Positions 1-8,522 of a stretch of 33,385 nucleotides of DNA are shown in pieces. Source of the stretch: Actinomycetota bacterium. GTDB taxonomy: Bacteria > Actinomycetota > Acidimicrobiia > Acidimicrobiales > MedAcidi-G1. Positions within the stretch are counted from its first letter, which is position 1, and every line of letters starts with the position of its first letter. The translations under genes were made by a program, and so were the position numbers. The notes beneath the pieces are model-generated. The model did not search any database, had not been told where the DNA came from, and worked only from the letters and a program-made list of their open reading frames with translations. The stretch lies in NCBI GenBank assembly GCA_002721755.1, contig PBLL01000004.1, positions 1 to 33,385 of the forward strand, read 5' to 3'.

Positions 1-2
1 CG

Positions 3-512
3 GGTTGGCTAGCTGATGTACGGCAAGCCATTACAGAACTCAAAAACCATCCGCGAGTAGATAAGGTTTGGTTGGTTGGATTTGGAAGTGGTGGGGCGAT
101 ATGCATTTGTGCCGCTGCTAAAGAGTCAGAAGTTAAGGGTGTGGGATCACTCGCAGCTCCAGCTGACTGGTCAGCTTGGGCAGCTTCACCAAAGAAGTTG
201 CTCGTACATGCGCGTAGAGCCGGAGTGATCCCTGACCCCACCTTTCCAGATGATCTCGATTCCTGGTCAGCAGAACTGAAACTAATCTCTGCTGAATCAG
301 CCATTCCACAACTCAGTGAAACAAGCGTTCTTATTGTTCATGGAACTGAAGATGATGTGGTTTCTTCATTAGAAGCTAGAGCTCTTTCAGAGGCCCACGG
401 GCATTCCGACATGAGATTGATAGAAGGAGCAGGCCATCATTTGAGACATGACCCTAGAGCTATAGCGGTTCTTCTCGGATGGTTGGACAGGCAGAGAAGG
501 CTAAACAAATAG
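3..512 (+). CDS. alpha/beta-fold hydrolase, C-terminal part (5' end outside window)
   Basis: The frame is open from base 3, so the gene begins upstream of the window and only about 169 residues are visible. Counting from the first whole codon, a nucleophile elbow GFGSGG lies near residue 29, an acid-loop segment HGTEDDVV follows about 80 residues later, and the catalytic histidine is probably in GAGHHLRHD close to the end. These form the Ser-Asp-His triad of serine hydrolases of the alpha/beta fold (S33 peptidase or dienelactone-hydrolase-like). The substrate cannot be told from the sequence. A possible TTG start at 72 would cut off the strand before the nucleophile and is unlikely to be the true start. 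The gene ends about 90 nt before sufB and has no visible functional link to it. Confidence 0.8.
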   Translation, partial: GWLADVRQAITELKNHPRVDKVWLVGFGSGGAICICAAAKESEVKGVGSLAAPADWSAWAASPKKLLVHARRAGVIPDPTFPDDLDSWSAELKLISAESAIPQLSETSVLIVHGTEDDVVSSLEARALSEAHGHSDMRLIEGAGHHLRHDPRAIAVLLGWLDRQRRLNK

Positions 513-570
513 AAATTTAATATTAGTCCATTTTCTTAGTATTAACCCTCGATAATTGTTACTATCTATA

Positions 571-597
571 TAGGAGAAATACTCCCCCAGTAGGAGT
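571..597 (+). promoter_or_regulatory. two SD-like TAGGAG copies flanking a CTCC segment ahead of sufB
   Basis: Two identical TAGGAG hexamers lie at 571-576 and 591-596. The second is 8 nt before the TTG start of sufB and is its probable ribosome binding site. Between them ACTCC at 581-585 can pair with GGAGT at 593-597 (five pairs, 7-nt loop), which would hide the binding site. The same CTCC can instead pair with GGAG at 573-576 (four pairs, 5-nt loop), which would free it. The two pairings are mutually exclusive. The stems are short, so this may be coincidence. Confidence 0.3.
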
Positions 598-604
598 TAA
601 GAAA

Positions 605-2008
605 TTGACATCAAGTGAAATAGGTGTAGATCTAAGTAGTTATCAGCTCGGTTGGAGCGACGAAGAAGATTACATCTACAAGCCGAAAAAAGGGCTTAAT
701 TCGGAGATCATTAAAGAGATGTCCGGAATGAAAAACGAACCTAAATGGATGCATGATTTCCGCCTCAAATCACATGAAAGATTTCTAAAAAGACCTATGC
801 CTGCATGGGGTGGCGACTTGGGAGAGATCGACTTTGACGATATCTATTACTACATAAAGCCAACTGAAAAACTTTCAGACGATTGGGAAGATGTGCCGGA
901 GTCAATCAAGGACACGTATGAGAAATTAGGAATACCTGAGGCTGAACGTAAGTATCTGGCCGGTGTAACTGCGCAGTATGAATCAGAAGTCGTTTACCAC
1001 AAGAACCGAGAAGATCTAGAAGAACAGGGTGTCATTTTTTCCGACATGGACACTGCACTTCGCGAAAACCCTGATTTAGTGAAACAGTATTTCGGCAAAG
1101 TAATACCCCCAAATGACAACAAGTTTTCTGCTCTTAATTCAGCTGTTTGGAGTGGAGGATCATTTATTTATGTTCCCCCTGGAGTAAAAGTTGAAATGCC
1201 TCTCCAAGCCTACTTTAGAATTAATGCTGAAAATATGGGTCAGTTTGAGAGGACACTAATAATTGCTGACGAAGGTTCTGAAGTTCACTATATAGAAGGG
1301 TGTTCCGCCCCTGTCTACACAACAGATTCTTTGCACTCGGCTGTCGTTGAAATAATTGTGAAACCATCAGCGAGGGTTACCTACACGACTATCCAGAACT
1401 GGTCAAACAATGTTTACAACTTAGTTACCAAAAGAGCAGTTGTTGAAGAAGAAGGTCGGATGGAATGGATAGATGGGAATATAGGTTCGCAGTTGACAAT
1501 GAAATATCCGGCAGTTGTTATGACAGGTCCTAAAGCATCAGGTGAAGTTTTATCGGTGGCTTATGCGGGGTCGGGGCAACATCAAGATGCAGGAGCCAAA
1601 ATGACCCATGCTGCACCTGAAACGTCATCGAAGATAATCTCTAAATCCATTTCGAAAGATGGAGGGCGAACGAGTTACAGGGGTTTGGTGAGAGTTGAGG
1701 ATGATGCGTATGGTTGCAAGAGTCACGTGCAGTGCGATGCCTTAATACTCGATGATGAAAGCATCTCAGACACATATCCATATATGGAGGTTGGAACTTC
1801 AGATGCTGTTATAGGTCATGAGGCAACTGTTTCTAAAGTAGCGGATGAGCAACTGTTTTATCTGATGAGCAGGGGACTCTCCGAAGACCAGGCCACTTCT
1901 TTGGTTGTAAACGGATTTATTGAACCAGTCACAAAGACCCTTCCGATGGAATATGCGGTTGAATGGAGCCGTCTCATTGAATTACAGATGGAAGGTTCTG
2001 TCGGCTAA
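605..2008 (+). CDS. sufB: Fe-S cluster assembly scaffold protein SufB
   Basis: SufB forms the SufBC2D complex in the cytoplasm, where iron-sulfur clusters are built from persulfide sulfur delivered by SufS/SufU. The 467-residue protein is the usual family length. Family features include the segment YIEGCSAP with its conserved cysteine, the beta-helix core with WIDGNIGSQ and KYPAVVM, and the C-terminal [11 protein letters not shown] segment that carries the conserved cysteine, followed by [20 protein letters not shown]. The start is TTG at 605, supported by AGGAG at 592-596. There is no intein, although mycobacterial SufB proteins carry one. No sufC, sufD, sufS or sufU is adjacent: a hydrolase precedes it and a small cysteine protein follows, so the usual actinobacterial suf operon is split or lost here. 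Confidence 0.95.
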   Translation: MTSSEIGVDLSSYQLGWSDEEDYIYKPKKGLNSEIIKEMSGMKNEPKWMHDFRLKSHERFLKRPMPAWGGDLGEIDFDDIYYYIKPTEKLSDDWEDVPESIKDTYEKLGIPEAERKYLAGVTAQYESEVVYHKNREDLEEQGVIFSDMDTALRENPDLVKQYFGKVIPPNDNKFSALNSAVWSGGSFIYVPPGVKVEMPLQAYFRINAENMGQFERTLIIADEGSEVHYIEGCSAPVYTTDSLHSAVVEIIVKPSARVTYTTIQNWSNNVYNLVTKRAVVEEEGRMEWIDGNIGSQLTMKYPAVVMTGPKASGEVLSVAYAGSGQHQDAGAKMTHAAPETSSKIISKSISKDGGRTSYRGLVRVEDDAYGCKSHVQCDALILDDESISDTYPYMEVGTSDAVIGHEATVSKVADEQLFYLMSRGLSEDQATSLVVNGFIEPVTKTLPMEYAVEWSRLIELQMEGSVG

Positions 2009-2046
2009 AAAATATTTTTTGGCTTCTGAAATGACATACTGTTTGT

Positions 2047-2418
2047 ATGCCGATGAGAGAAGATTGTAAACAGTTCGAAAGTAGAAGTTATTCGAACGGT
2101 GAAACAGTAAGAAAATGCAATTTAGATAAAGCCCCGGAAGCACCTTGGCGGTGTCCGGAAGATTGCACTTTTTATGAAAAAAGAAGAGTAGATGTGAATT
2201 GGAGCTATGGGAGCTTAATAGTGCCAGAAACCCCCAAGGAGCCATCGAGTCTAGGGGAAGATGAAAGTATCGCAGCACTACTTGATGCAGCGGAAGACGT
2301 TATAAATGAAGCCGGTCCAAGGGTGCTAGCCGAATTTGAAAAGAAACAATCAAAAAAAGGACGATCAAAGTTAAAGAAAATTTCACGGAAATCAAACAAG
2401 AAACGGAGAAAAAAGTAA
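2047..2418 (+). CDS. small four-cysteine protein with lysine-rich tail, function unknown
   Basis: A 123-residue protein that I do not recognise. The N-terminal half has four cysteines at positions 7, 24, 36 and 40 (the last two as CPEDC), a pattern suited to a zinc or iron-sulfur site. A middle acidic, helix-prone part (about residues 65-95) is followed by a strongly basic tail in which most of the last 25 residues are Lys or Arg, as in nucleic-acid-binding or ribosome-associated proteins. It starts 38 nt after sufB on the same strand and precedes phoH by 70 nt, so co-transcription with sufB is likely. ATG 2047 and ATG 2053 are both possible starts; neither has a convincing ribosome binding site. 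Confidence 0.75.
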   Translation: MPMREDCKQFESRSYSNGETVRKCNLDKAPEAPWRCPEDCTFYEKRRVDVNWSYGSLIVPETPKEPSSLGEDESIAALLDAAEDVINEAGPRVLAEFEKKQSKKGRSKLKKISRKSNKKRRKK

Positions 2419-2488
2419 ACCCGTTTCATCGCAATTTCAAAACCCAGTGATGCTGCAAGTTTTCTTTCCTGTAGTCTGAAACTCGCAG

Positions 2489-3460
2489 ATGCAGGATACA
2501 AAAGTTAGATTCGAACTCCCTGGCAATGACCTCATGCCTGACCTGTTGGGTCAGAGTGATGAGCTGCTGCGAATAATTGAAACTTCTTTTCCAGACGCAA
2601 AAATTCATGTTAGGGGCAATCAGGTTACGATCGCCGGAAACAGCGCCAACCTGGTAGAACAAGTATTCCATGAGATGGTAACGATGCTTGAAAGAGGACT
2701 ACAGGTTGATGTAAATATTCTCAACAAAACAATTGAAATGGTTAATGCACAAGAAAACCCTGCAGAAGTCTTAACAACAGAGTTACTTATAACAGCAAGA
2801 GGAAAACCAATTAGAGCTAAGTCTGTAGGTCAAAAAAATTATCTTGATATTGCAAGTAGAAATATAATTACTTTTGCTATAGGTCCTGCTGGAACAGGAA
2901 AGAGCTGGCTAGCAGTTGCCTTGGCAGTCAATGCTATGCAGAAAGGCGAAGTTGACCGCATAATTCTCACCAGACCACTAGTCGAGGCTGGCGAAAGAGT
3001 AGGTTTTCTACCAGGTGATCTGATGGCAAAGGTCGATCCTTATTTTAGGCCCTTGTATGACGCACTTTTTGACATGCTTGACCCTGAAAAAGCTGAGAGG
3101 CTACTCGATCGGGGTCAGATTGAAGTTGCGCCACTGGCATTTATGAGAGGCAGAACACTTAACAATAGCTTCATAATTCTTGACGAAGCACAGAATACGA
3201 CACCAGAACAGATGAAAATGTTTCTTACAAGAATTGGTTTTGGATCACGAGTCATAATCACCGGTGATGCGAGTCAAATAGACGTTCCGGAAGGTCGAAG
3301 TGGCATTGAAGGTCTGGAAGATACATTTTCTGGGATAGATGGTTTAGGTTTTGTCAAACTTGGGGCTCGAGATGTCGTCAGGCACAAAATAGTGCAAGAC
3401 ATAGTTCAAGCGTATGAAAACGCCAGTAGACAGTCCAAAAAAAATACTGGCAGTAAGTAA
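2489..3460 (+). CDS. PhoH-like ATPase (YbeZ family)
   Basis: PhoH-family proteins are P-loop ATPases related to superfamily 1 helicases, linked to RNA metabolism and genetically to YbeY. The 323-residue protein has an N-terminal KH-like region (about 1-85), Walker A GPAGTGKS at residues 132-139 and Walker B FIILDEAQN at 228-236, followed by the family segment QMKMFLTRIGFGS and the sensor-like ITGDASQID. Length and motif order match the short PhoH/YbeZ type without a PIN domain. The ATG at 2489 is preceded by only a weak purine stretch. The ybeY gene follows directly, the arrangement found across most bacteria, which supports a joint role in rRNA maturation. Confidence 0.93.
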   Translation: MQDTKVRFELPGNDLMPDLLGQSDELLRIIETSFPDAKIHVRGNQVTIAGNSANLVEQVFHEMVTMLERGLQVDVNILNKTIEMVNAQENPAEVLTTELLITARGKPIRAKSVGQKNYLDIASRNIITFAIGPAGTGKSWLAVALAVNAMQKGEVDRIILTRPLVEAGERVGFLPGDLMAKVDPYFRPLYDALFDMLDPEKAERLLDRGQIEVAPLAFMRGRTLNNSFIILDEAQNTTPEQMKMFLTRIGFGSRVIITGDASQIDVPEGRSGIEGLEDTFSGIDGLGFVKLGARDVVRHKIVQDIVQAYENASRQSKKNTGSK

Positions 3461-3965
3461 CTTGTCTGAAAAAGCATCAAAATCAGACGATCAAATCTGT
3501 ATATACGTAATCGATAAACGACTTGACAAAAACATCAAAGTCCACACTAAATCTTTGGGGAAATTTGCGGAAAAGATCGTTAGAGACGCAGCTCCTGACA
3601 AAAGACCTCTTGAAATGAGTTTATTTCTTTTAGAAACAGGAGAAATTTCAATTCTTAATGAAAAGCATTTATCTAAAAAAGGACCTACAGACGTATTGGC
3701 TTTTCCAATAGATGATCCGAATAGTGAAACAGATTCAACTATTTACCTTATGGGCGATGTTTGTATATGCCCTGAAGTTGCTACAGAACAAGCAAAAGAG
3801 AAAGATCTAAAATTCGAAGACGAAATGATCCTTCTTTTAACTCACGGGATACTCCATTTACTTGGATATGACCATGATGAAGAAGCAGCAGAAAAAGAAA
3901 TGAAAGAAATGGAAAAGATCTTGATTGACCGCCACGCAGAAGAGTCAAGAGGTAGTGATGCTTGA
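3414..3965 (+). CDS. ybeY: endoribonuclease YbeY
   Basis: YbeY is a zinc-dependent single-strand endoribonuclease needed for 16S rRNA 3' end maturation and ribosome quality control. The diagnostic motif HGILHLLGYDH is present, with the three zinc-binding histidines at residues 144, 148 and 154 counted from the first ATG. The upstream segment GPTDVLAFPID is also characteristic. The ATG at 3414 overlaps phoH by 47 nt. An alternative TTG at 3462, 1 nt after the phoH stop, would give 167 residues, closer to the typical family length of about 150-175; neither start has a clear ribosome binding site. The gene overlaps the following corC-like gene by 8 nt, so the cluster is translationally coupled. 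Confidence 0.93.
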   Translation: MKTPVDSPKKILAVSNLSEKASKSDDQICIYVIDKRLDKNIKVHTKSLGKFAEKIVRDAAPDKRPLEMSLFLLETGEISILNEKHLSKKGPTDVLAFPIDDPNSETDSTIYLMGDVCICPEVATEQAKEKDLKFEDEMILLLTHGILHLLGYDHDEEAAEKEMKEMEKILIDRHAEESRGSDA

Positions 3966-4767
3966 AAAGTTTCTAAGCAAGTTTTTCAAGTCGAAGGAAA
4001 CCAGAGTTGTTTCGGAAGACGAACTGTTGGAAACCGCCAAAAAAGCTCTCGAGTCGAAGTCAATTGAAAATGACGAACATGAACTCATCGAATCAATCTT
4101 GGCGTTTGGTGACACCTTAGTTAGGGAAGTTATGACACCGCGACCTGACATCGTCAGTGTCCCTGATACTTTCACTGTTTCGGCAGCAATGGAAGTTGCA
4201 GTTTTGAATGGGTTTTCTCGCGTGCCTGTGAGCAGTGAGAGTCTAGATGAAATAGTAGGGGTGGTTTTCGCAAAGGACATGATGGAAGCTCAATTAGACG
4301 GAGATGGGGAAATATCAGTCAAAACTTTGGCACGTTCACCACAGTTCATTCCTGAAACAAAAAAAGCAGGACTGCTGCTTCGTGAAATGCAGTCCAACCA
4401 TTATCATCTGGCGATAGTCATCGATGAATACGGTGGAACGGCAGGACTGGTCACCTTAGAGGACTTGTTGGAGGAAGTGGTAGGTGAGATAGTCGATGAG
4501 TTTGACAGTGAAGAGCCGCTGGCTGAACCTTTAATCGGTGGAGGATTACGTGTCCACGGGAGAATGCCAGTTGATGAGTTAAATGAATTACTAGGTGGAG
4601 TTCTGCCGAATGGCGATTGGGATACTTTAGGCGGTCTCATCTTCGACGCACTTGGGCACGCTCCAGAGACCGGTGAAAATGTGGATATAGCAGAACACCA
4701 TTTCGTAGTTGAAAAAGTGGTTGGTCGCAGGATTACCCAGGTGAGAGTTACAAAGCCGGGTCAGTGA
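3958..4767 (+). CDS. CorC/HlyC-type CBS-pair protein lacking a membrane domain
   Basis: The protein holds two CBS domains (about residues 60-185, with EVMTPRPDI at the start and VIDEYGGTAGLVTLEDLLEE in the second) and a C-terminal CorC_HlyC domain (about 190-268). CBS pairs bind adenine nucleotides and regulate magnesium or cobalt efflux transporters. The membrane DUF21/CNNM domain found in many relatives is absent, so this is the short soluble type like E. coli YbeX. I place the start at ATG 3958, with AAGAGG 5 nt upstream and an 8-nt overlap with ybeY, giving 269 residues; an upstream in-frame ATG at 3925 lies deep inside ybeY. The order ybeZ-ybeY-ybeX is conserved widely and links it to ribosome-related functions as well. 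Confidence 0.88.
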   Translation: MLEKFLSKFFKSKETRVVSEDELLETAKKALESKSIENDEHELIESILAFGDTLVREVMTPRPDIVSVPDTFTVSAAMEVAVLNGFSRVPVSSESLDEIVGVVFAKDMMEAQLDGDGEISVKTLARSPQFIPETKKAGLLLREMQSNHYHLAIVIDEYGGTAGLVTLEDLLEEVVGEIVDEFDSEEPLAEPLIGGGLRVHGRMPVDELNELLGGVLPNGDWDTLGGLIFDALGHAPETGENVDIAEHHFVVEKVVGRRITQVRVTKPGQ

Positions 4768-5657
4768 AAATGAATCAATTACCAGAAGGCAATCCACCCA
4801 TAGAAACGACAGAAAGTCACCGTTCGGGTTTTGTGAGCTTAGTAGGTAGACCAAATGTGGGTAAGTCGACCCTGCTTAATGCTTTTCTACAGAAAAAAGT
4901 AACGATTGTTTCAGATAAACCACAAACAACTCGTACGGAGATTAGAGGGGTTCTTACAGGCTCTGAATTCCAGATAGTGTTCTGCGATACTCCCGGAATT
5001 CACAAACCGAGAACTCTTCTCGGTAGGAGATTAAATGACACTGCGCGATTCACACTAAATGAGATAGATCTGATTCTCTTTGTAGTCGAAGCTGATTCCG
5101 TAATTGGCAAAGGAGACAAATTTATAGCAAATTCGCTACCTCCTGAAAAAACTGTTTTAGTCCTTAACAAAATTGACAAAGTAAAAAGCGGAAGAATCTT
5201 GACCCAACTAAATGAAGCTTCAAAATTTTCCTTTATGGAATACTTTCCAGTTTCGGCCTCTACGGGGGAAGGGGTCACAGAACTACTTGAGCATGTCAAA
5301 GCAGAATTAATTCCTGGACCCCAGTATTTTCCTGCGGAAATGGAAACTGATTTTTCTGAGTCTTTTTGGGTAGCTGAATTAGTCAGAGAGCAACTTCTTT
5401 CAGAAGTCCATGATGAGTTGCCGCATTCGATAGCGACGCGAGTAACAGATTGGAACTGGCCACACATACGATGTGAGATATTGGTAGAACGTGACTCTCA
5501 AAAAGGAATTGTGATTGGACACAAGGGCCAAGTACTAAAAAAAGTCGGAAGTGAAGTGCGCAAACAGTTACAAGAAGGCGCATATATAGAATTGGTGGTA
5601 AAAGTGGAAAAAGATTGGCAGAAACGACCACGATCACTTGATCGATTTGGATATTGA
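4764..5657 (+). CDS. era: GTPase Era
   Basis: Era is a GTPase that binds the 3' end of 16S rRNA and assists assembly of the small ribosomal subunit. Visible GTPase motifs are G1 GRPNVGKST (near residue 28), the PQTTR switch segment, G3 DTPG (75-78), G4 NKID (135-138) and G5 SAS (164-166). The C-terminal type II KH domain contains GHKGQVLKKVG near residue 252, used for RNA binding. At 297 residues it is the usual length. The start is GTG 4764, overlapping the previous stop by 4 nt, or ATG 4770. Its place after ybeY and the CBS gene is a standard ribosome-maturation cluster. Confidence 0.97.
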   Translation: MKMNQLPEGNPPIETTESHRSGFVSLVGRPNVGKSTLLNAFLQKKVTIVSDKPQTTRTEIRGVLTGSEFQIVFCDTPGIHKPRTLLGRRLNDTARFTLNEIDLILFVVEADSVIGKGDKFIANSLPPEKTVLVLNKIDKVKSGRILTQLNEASKFSFMEYFPVSASTGEGVTELLEHVKAELIPGPQYFPAEMETDFSESFWVAELVREQLLSEVHDELPHSIATRVTDWNWPHIRCEILVERDSQKGIVIGHKGQVLKKVGSEVRKQLQEGAYIELVVKVEKDWQKRPRSLDRFGY

Positions 5658-5715
5658 AGTGACAAACTTTCGCCCAGATTTTCTACATGATTATTAGACG
5701 GATAACTTCAAAACT

Positions 5716-6432
5716 GTGATACCAGATTATTTAGATCCCGAATACATACCTGAGCACATAGCTTGCGTGATGGATGGAAATGGTCGTTGGGCGCAAAAGA
5801 GAGGATTAAAAAGAACGGATGGGCACACCGCAGGGGAAAAAGCTCTCTTTGATGTAGTAGAAGGAGCTATTGAGATAGGAGTTAATTGGTTTACTGTGTT
5901 CGCATTTTCAACCGAGAATTGGAAACGACCTGCAAAGGAAGTGCAGTTCCTGCTTGACTTTAATGAGCAGATAATAATACAACGCCAAGAAGAGTTGCAT
6001 GAAAGAAACGTGCGTATCTGTTTTTTGGGTCGACGTGACAAAAAAGTACCGCAAAGAATCCTAAGAAGAATGCAAGAGGCCGAGGAGTTGACAAAAAACA
6101 ATACAGGTTTAACTTTCACTGTTGCTTTCAACTACGGAGGGAGAGCCGAAATTGTTGACGCTGTTCAGAAAATGATTGACTCCGGTATCAAAAGAGTTGA
6201 TGAAAAAACCATTGAACGAAATCTCTACAACCCTGAAATGCCTGACCCGGATCTAGTGATCAGGACGTCAGGTGAATCTAGAGTTTCAAATTTCCTGCTA
6301 TGGGAACTCGCCTACAGTGAACTGATCTTCAGTGATACTTTATGGCCAGATTTTTCTCGAGAAGATTTGTTTCGTGCAATAAAAGAATTTCAAGACAGAG
6401 ATCGACGATTCGGTGGTCTTGGCGGCACTTGA
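5716..6432 (+). CDS. uppS: isoprenyl (undecaprenyl/polyprenyl) diphosphate synthase
   Basis: This cis-prenyltransferase condenses isopentenyl diphosphate onto an allylic primer to make the polyprenyl carrier of cell-wall precursors. Family signatures are all present: the catalytic aspartate in MDGNGRW (Asp20), the FAFSTENWKRP segment, and the C-terminal RTSGESRVSNFLLWE and DRRFGG segments. The 238 residues match the usual size. The start is GTG 5716, without a strong ribosome binding site. It follows era by 58 nt and precedes recO by 2 nt, the usual actinobacterial order apart from that order often being recO-uppS. Chain length specificity (C50 decaprenyl versus C55) cannot be told from the sequence. 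Confidence 0.95.
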   Translation: MIPDYLDPEYIPEHIACVMDGNGRWAQKRGLKRTDGHTAGEKALFDVVEGAIEIGVNWFTVFAFSTENWKRPAKEVQFLLDFNEQIIIQRQEELHERNVRICFLGRRDKKVPQRILRRMQEAEELTKNNTGLTFTVAFNYGGRAEIVDAVQKMIDSGIKRVDEKTIERNLYNPEMPDPDLVIRTSGESRVSNFLLWELAYSELIFSDTLWPDFSREDLFRAIKEFQDRDRRFGGLGGT

Positions 6433-6434
6433 GA

Positions 6435-7151
6435 ATGGCTCTATATCGCGATCAGGGAATAGTTATTCGCACGTGGAAACTTGGCGAATCGGACCGGATA
6501 GTTGTGATCCTGACCCAAGAGAACGGAAAGATCAGAGCTGTTGCCAAAGGAATAAGGAAAACGAAAAGTAAATTCGGTGGAAGATTGGAACCGACCAGTC
6601 ATGTCTCTTTACAGTTGTTCAGTGGAAAAGGGGAACTCGGGATAGTAACTCAAGCGGAAACAATAGACAGCTTTCAAAATATAAGATCAAATCCGGATTT
6701 GTTTAGTGAGGCATCCGCCATGCTTGAAGTAGTCGATCATGTGGCTCCCGATGATTCGCCTGACACCAATCGTTACAAAATGCTTCTTGGAGCATTGCGG
6801 ACATTAGACGAAAAAAAACCACCTCTATTGGTCCCAGCTTTTTTCTTGAAGCTACTTGATAATGAAGGATTGGTACCCGAATTGGGTTTTTGTGTCAAAT
6901 GTGGAACCAAAGAAAATTTGATGTCAATATCCATCAGTGAGGGAGGAGTTTTCTGCAAAGAATGCAAACGGGGACGAACTGTCACTAATTCATCAATTGC
7001 CGTGATGAGAGCAGTCTTAGGTGGTGGACTAAAAAGTGCGCTTGAGGTAAAAGATGAAGAAATTGTCGCAGAAATTGACCGAATCGCTAATGAAGCGATG
7101 GAGTTTCACTTAGAAAGAAAAATACGCTCACGAAGAGTTATGGATACTTAA
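6435..7151 (+). CDS. recO: DNA repair protein RecO
   Basis: RecO works with RecR (and RecF) to load RecA on SSB-covered single-stranded DNA in gap repair. The protein begins with the typical OB-fold start MALYRDQGIVIRTWKLGESD and has the central KGIRKTKSKFGGRLEP basic segment. A zinc-binding cluster is formed by cysteines 153, 156, 174 and 177 (CVKC and CKEC), present in many but not all RecO proteins. I chose ATG 6435, 2 nt after the uppS stop, giving 238 residues; the frame stays open further upstream into uppS, but that extension does not look like RecO. Confidence 0.94.
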   Translation: MALYRDQGIVIRTWKLGESDRIVVILTQENGKIRAVAKGIRKTKSKFGGRLEPTSHVSLQLFSGKGELGIVTQAETIDSFQNIRSNPDLFSEASAMLEVVDHVAPDDSPDTNRYKMLLGALRTLDEKKPPLLVPAFFLKLLDNEGLVPELGFCVKCGTKENLMSISISEGGVFCKECKRGRTVTNSSIAVMRAVLGGGLKSALEVKDEEIVAEIDRIANEAMEFHLERKIRSRRVMDT

Positions 7152-7195
7152 GAAATATTTCAAAATGCACCCCAGATGCCTAGTACGCTTCGATC

Positions 7196-8515
7196 ATGGG
7201 TGTTAACAAAGAGGAGATCTTCGACAAAGTCGTAAATCTGTCAAAGCGAAGAGGTTTCATATTTCAATCGGCTGAAATCTATGGAGGATTTAGGTCCACC
7301 TACGATTATGGACCAGTCGGTGTACTGTTACTCAGAAACGTTAAAGAACAGTGGTGGCGTTCCATGGTGCAGCTTCGCCAAGACGTGGTAGGTCTGGATG
7401 CTGCGATTCTTTCGCCACCGTCTGTATGGGAGGCATCCGGACACTTAACAAATTTCACAGATCCACTGGTTGACTGCCGTGAATGCGGTTCGCGCTTTCG
7501 AGAAGACAAACTTGAAGACCCGAATACCTGTCCAAGTTGCGGTCAAAAATCATCTTTTACTGAAGCTAGACAATTTAACCTGATGTTCAAAACCCACGCA
7601 GGACCCGTGATTGATTCTGCAGCAGAGGTTTATCTACGACCTGAGACAGCACAAGGAATGTTCACTAATTTTGGGAATGTTTTGAATACAAGTAGAAAGA
7701 AACCACCTTTTGGTATTGCCCAAATAGGAAAGTCATTTCGAAATGAAATCACACCAGGAAACTTTGTTTTCCGAACCAGAGAGTTCGAACAGATGGAAAT
7801 GGAGTATTTCGTTCCACCTGCCGAATCAGACGAATGGTTTGAATATTGGTGCGGGGAGAGGATGAACTGGTATCTGAATTTAGGCATGAAAACAGAGTCT
7901 TTGCGTCTGAGGGTTCATGAAAGTGATGAATTGAGTCATTATTCGAAGGCGACCTCCGATATAGAGTTCTCATTCCCATGGGGATGGGATGAATTAGAAG
8001 GCATCGCGAACCGAACTGATTTTGATTTGAATCAACACGCTCAAATTTCGGGAAACAAGCTTGAATATAACGATTCAGGTACGGGTGAAAGATACGTACC
8101 GCATGTTATTGAACCTGCAGCTGGTGCTACACGGACTGCGATGGCTTTTTTAATGGATGCATATGACGAAGAGGAAGTGAATGGCGAAGTACGTACTGTT
8201 CTCAAATTAGACCATCGTCTTTCTCCCTATAAGGTAGCAGTTCTACCTCTTTCGAAAAAAGATGAACTCATTGAACCTTCAAAACAGGTGCTTGACCTCC
8301 TTCAACCGAATTGGATGTGCGATTACGATCAGACACAAGCTATAGGTCGTCGATATAGACGACAGGATGAAATTGGAACTCCTTATTGCGTGACCATTGA
8401 CTTCGAAACCATCGAAGACAATGCAGTAACGGTTAGAGAACGTGATTCAATGAGTCAAGATCGTATTTCAATAAATGAACTTGTTGATTACTTGTCATCT
8501 CGTTTAGTTTCATAA
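7196..8515 (+). CDS. glyS: glycine--tRNA ligase (class II, dimeric type)
   Basis: The enzyme charges tRNA-Gly with glycine using ATP. The sequence shows the alpha2-type glycyl-tRNA synthetase features: the start EIFDKVVNLSKRRGFIFQS, the segment YGPVGVLLLRN, a zinc-like cysteine set (CRECG and CPSCG about 20 residues apart), RPETAQGMF, class II motif 2 with FRNEITP, the FRTREFEQMEMEYF segment, a class II motif 3 region with EPAAGATRTAMAFL, and a C-terminal anticodon-binding domain (about 340-439). The 439-residue length is normal. There is no room upstream for a T-box leader (44 nt from recO), and no ribosome binding site is evident before ATG 7196. Confidence 0.96.
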   Translation: MGVNKEEIFDKVVNLSKRRGFIFQSAEIYGGFRSTYDYGPVGVLLLRNVKEQWWRSMVQLRQDVVGLDAAILSPPSVWEASGHLTNFTDPLVDCRECGSRFREDKLEDPNTCPSCGQKSSFTEARQFNLMFKTHAGPVIDSAAEVYLRPETAQGMFTNFGNVLNTSRKKPPFGIAQIGKSFRNEITPGNFVFRTREFEQMEMEYFVPPAESDEWFEYWCGERMNWYLNLGMKTESLRLRVHESDELSHYSKATSDIEFSFPWGWDELEGIANRTDFDLNQHAQISGNKLEYNDSGTGERYVPHVIEPAAGATRTAMAFLMDAYDEEEVNGEVRTVLKLDHRLSPYKVAVLPLSKKDELIEPSKQVLDLLQPNWMCDYDQTQAIGRRYRRQDEIGTPYCVTIDFETIEDNAVTVRERDSMSQDRISINELVDYLSSRLVS

Positions 8516-8522
8516 TCATCCC

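Noticed and set aside
605-2008. Intein in sufB
   Set aside because: The protein has normal length with uninterrupted conserved blocks.
2004-2023. GCT-A6-TA-T6-GGC near-palindrome over the sufB stop, as a terminator
   Set aside because: The stem is almost all A-T pairs with no real loop and lacks a GC-rich base; it probably does not end transcription.
5000-5467. Long minus-strand open frame inside era
   Set aside because: It lies wholly opposite era, has Ser/Leu-rich composition without known motifs, and is a reading-frame shadow.
6342-6434. N-terminal extension of RecO into uppS
   Set aside because: The extra 31 residues (Arg/Ser-rich) overlap the conserved uppS end and do not look like the RecO start; ATG 6435 does.
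7152-7195. T-box or other leader for glyS
   Set aside because: Only 44 nt separate recO and glyS and no T-box bases are seen.
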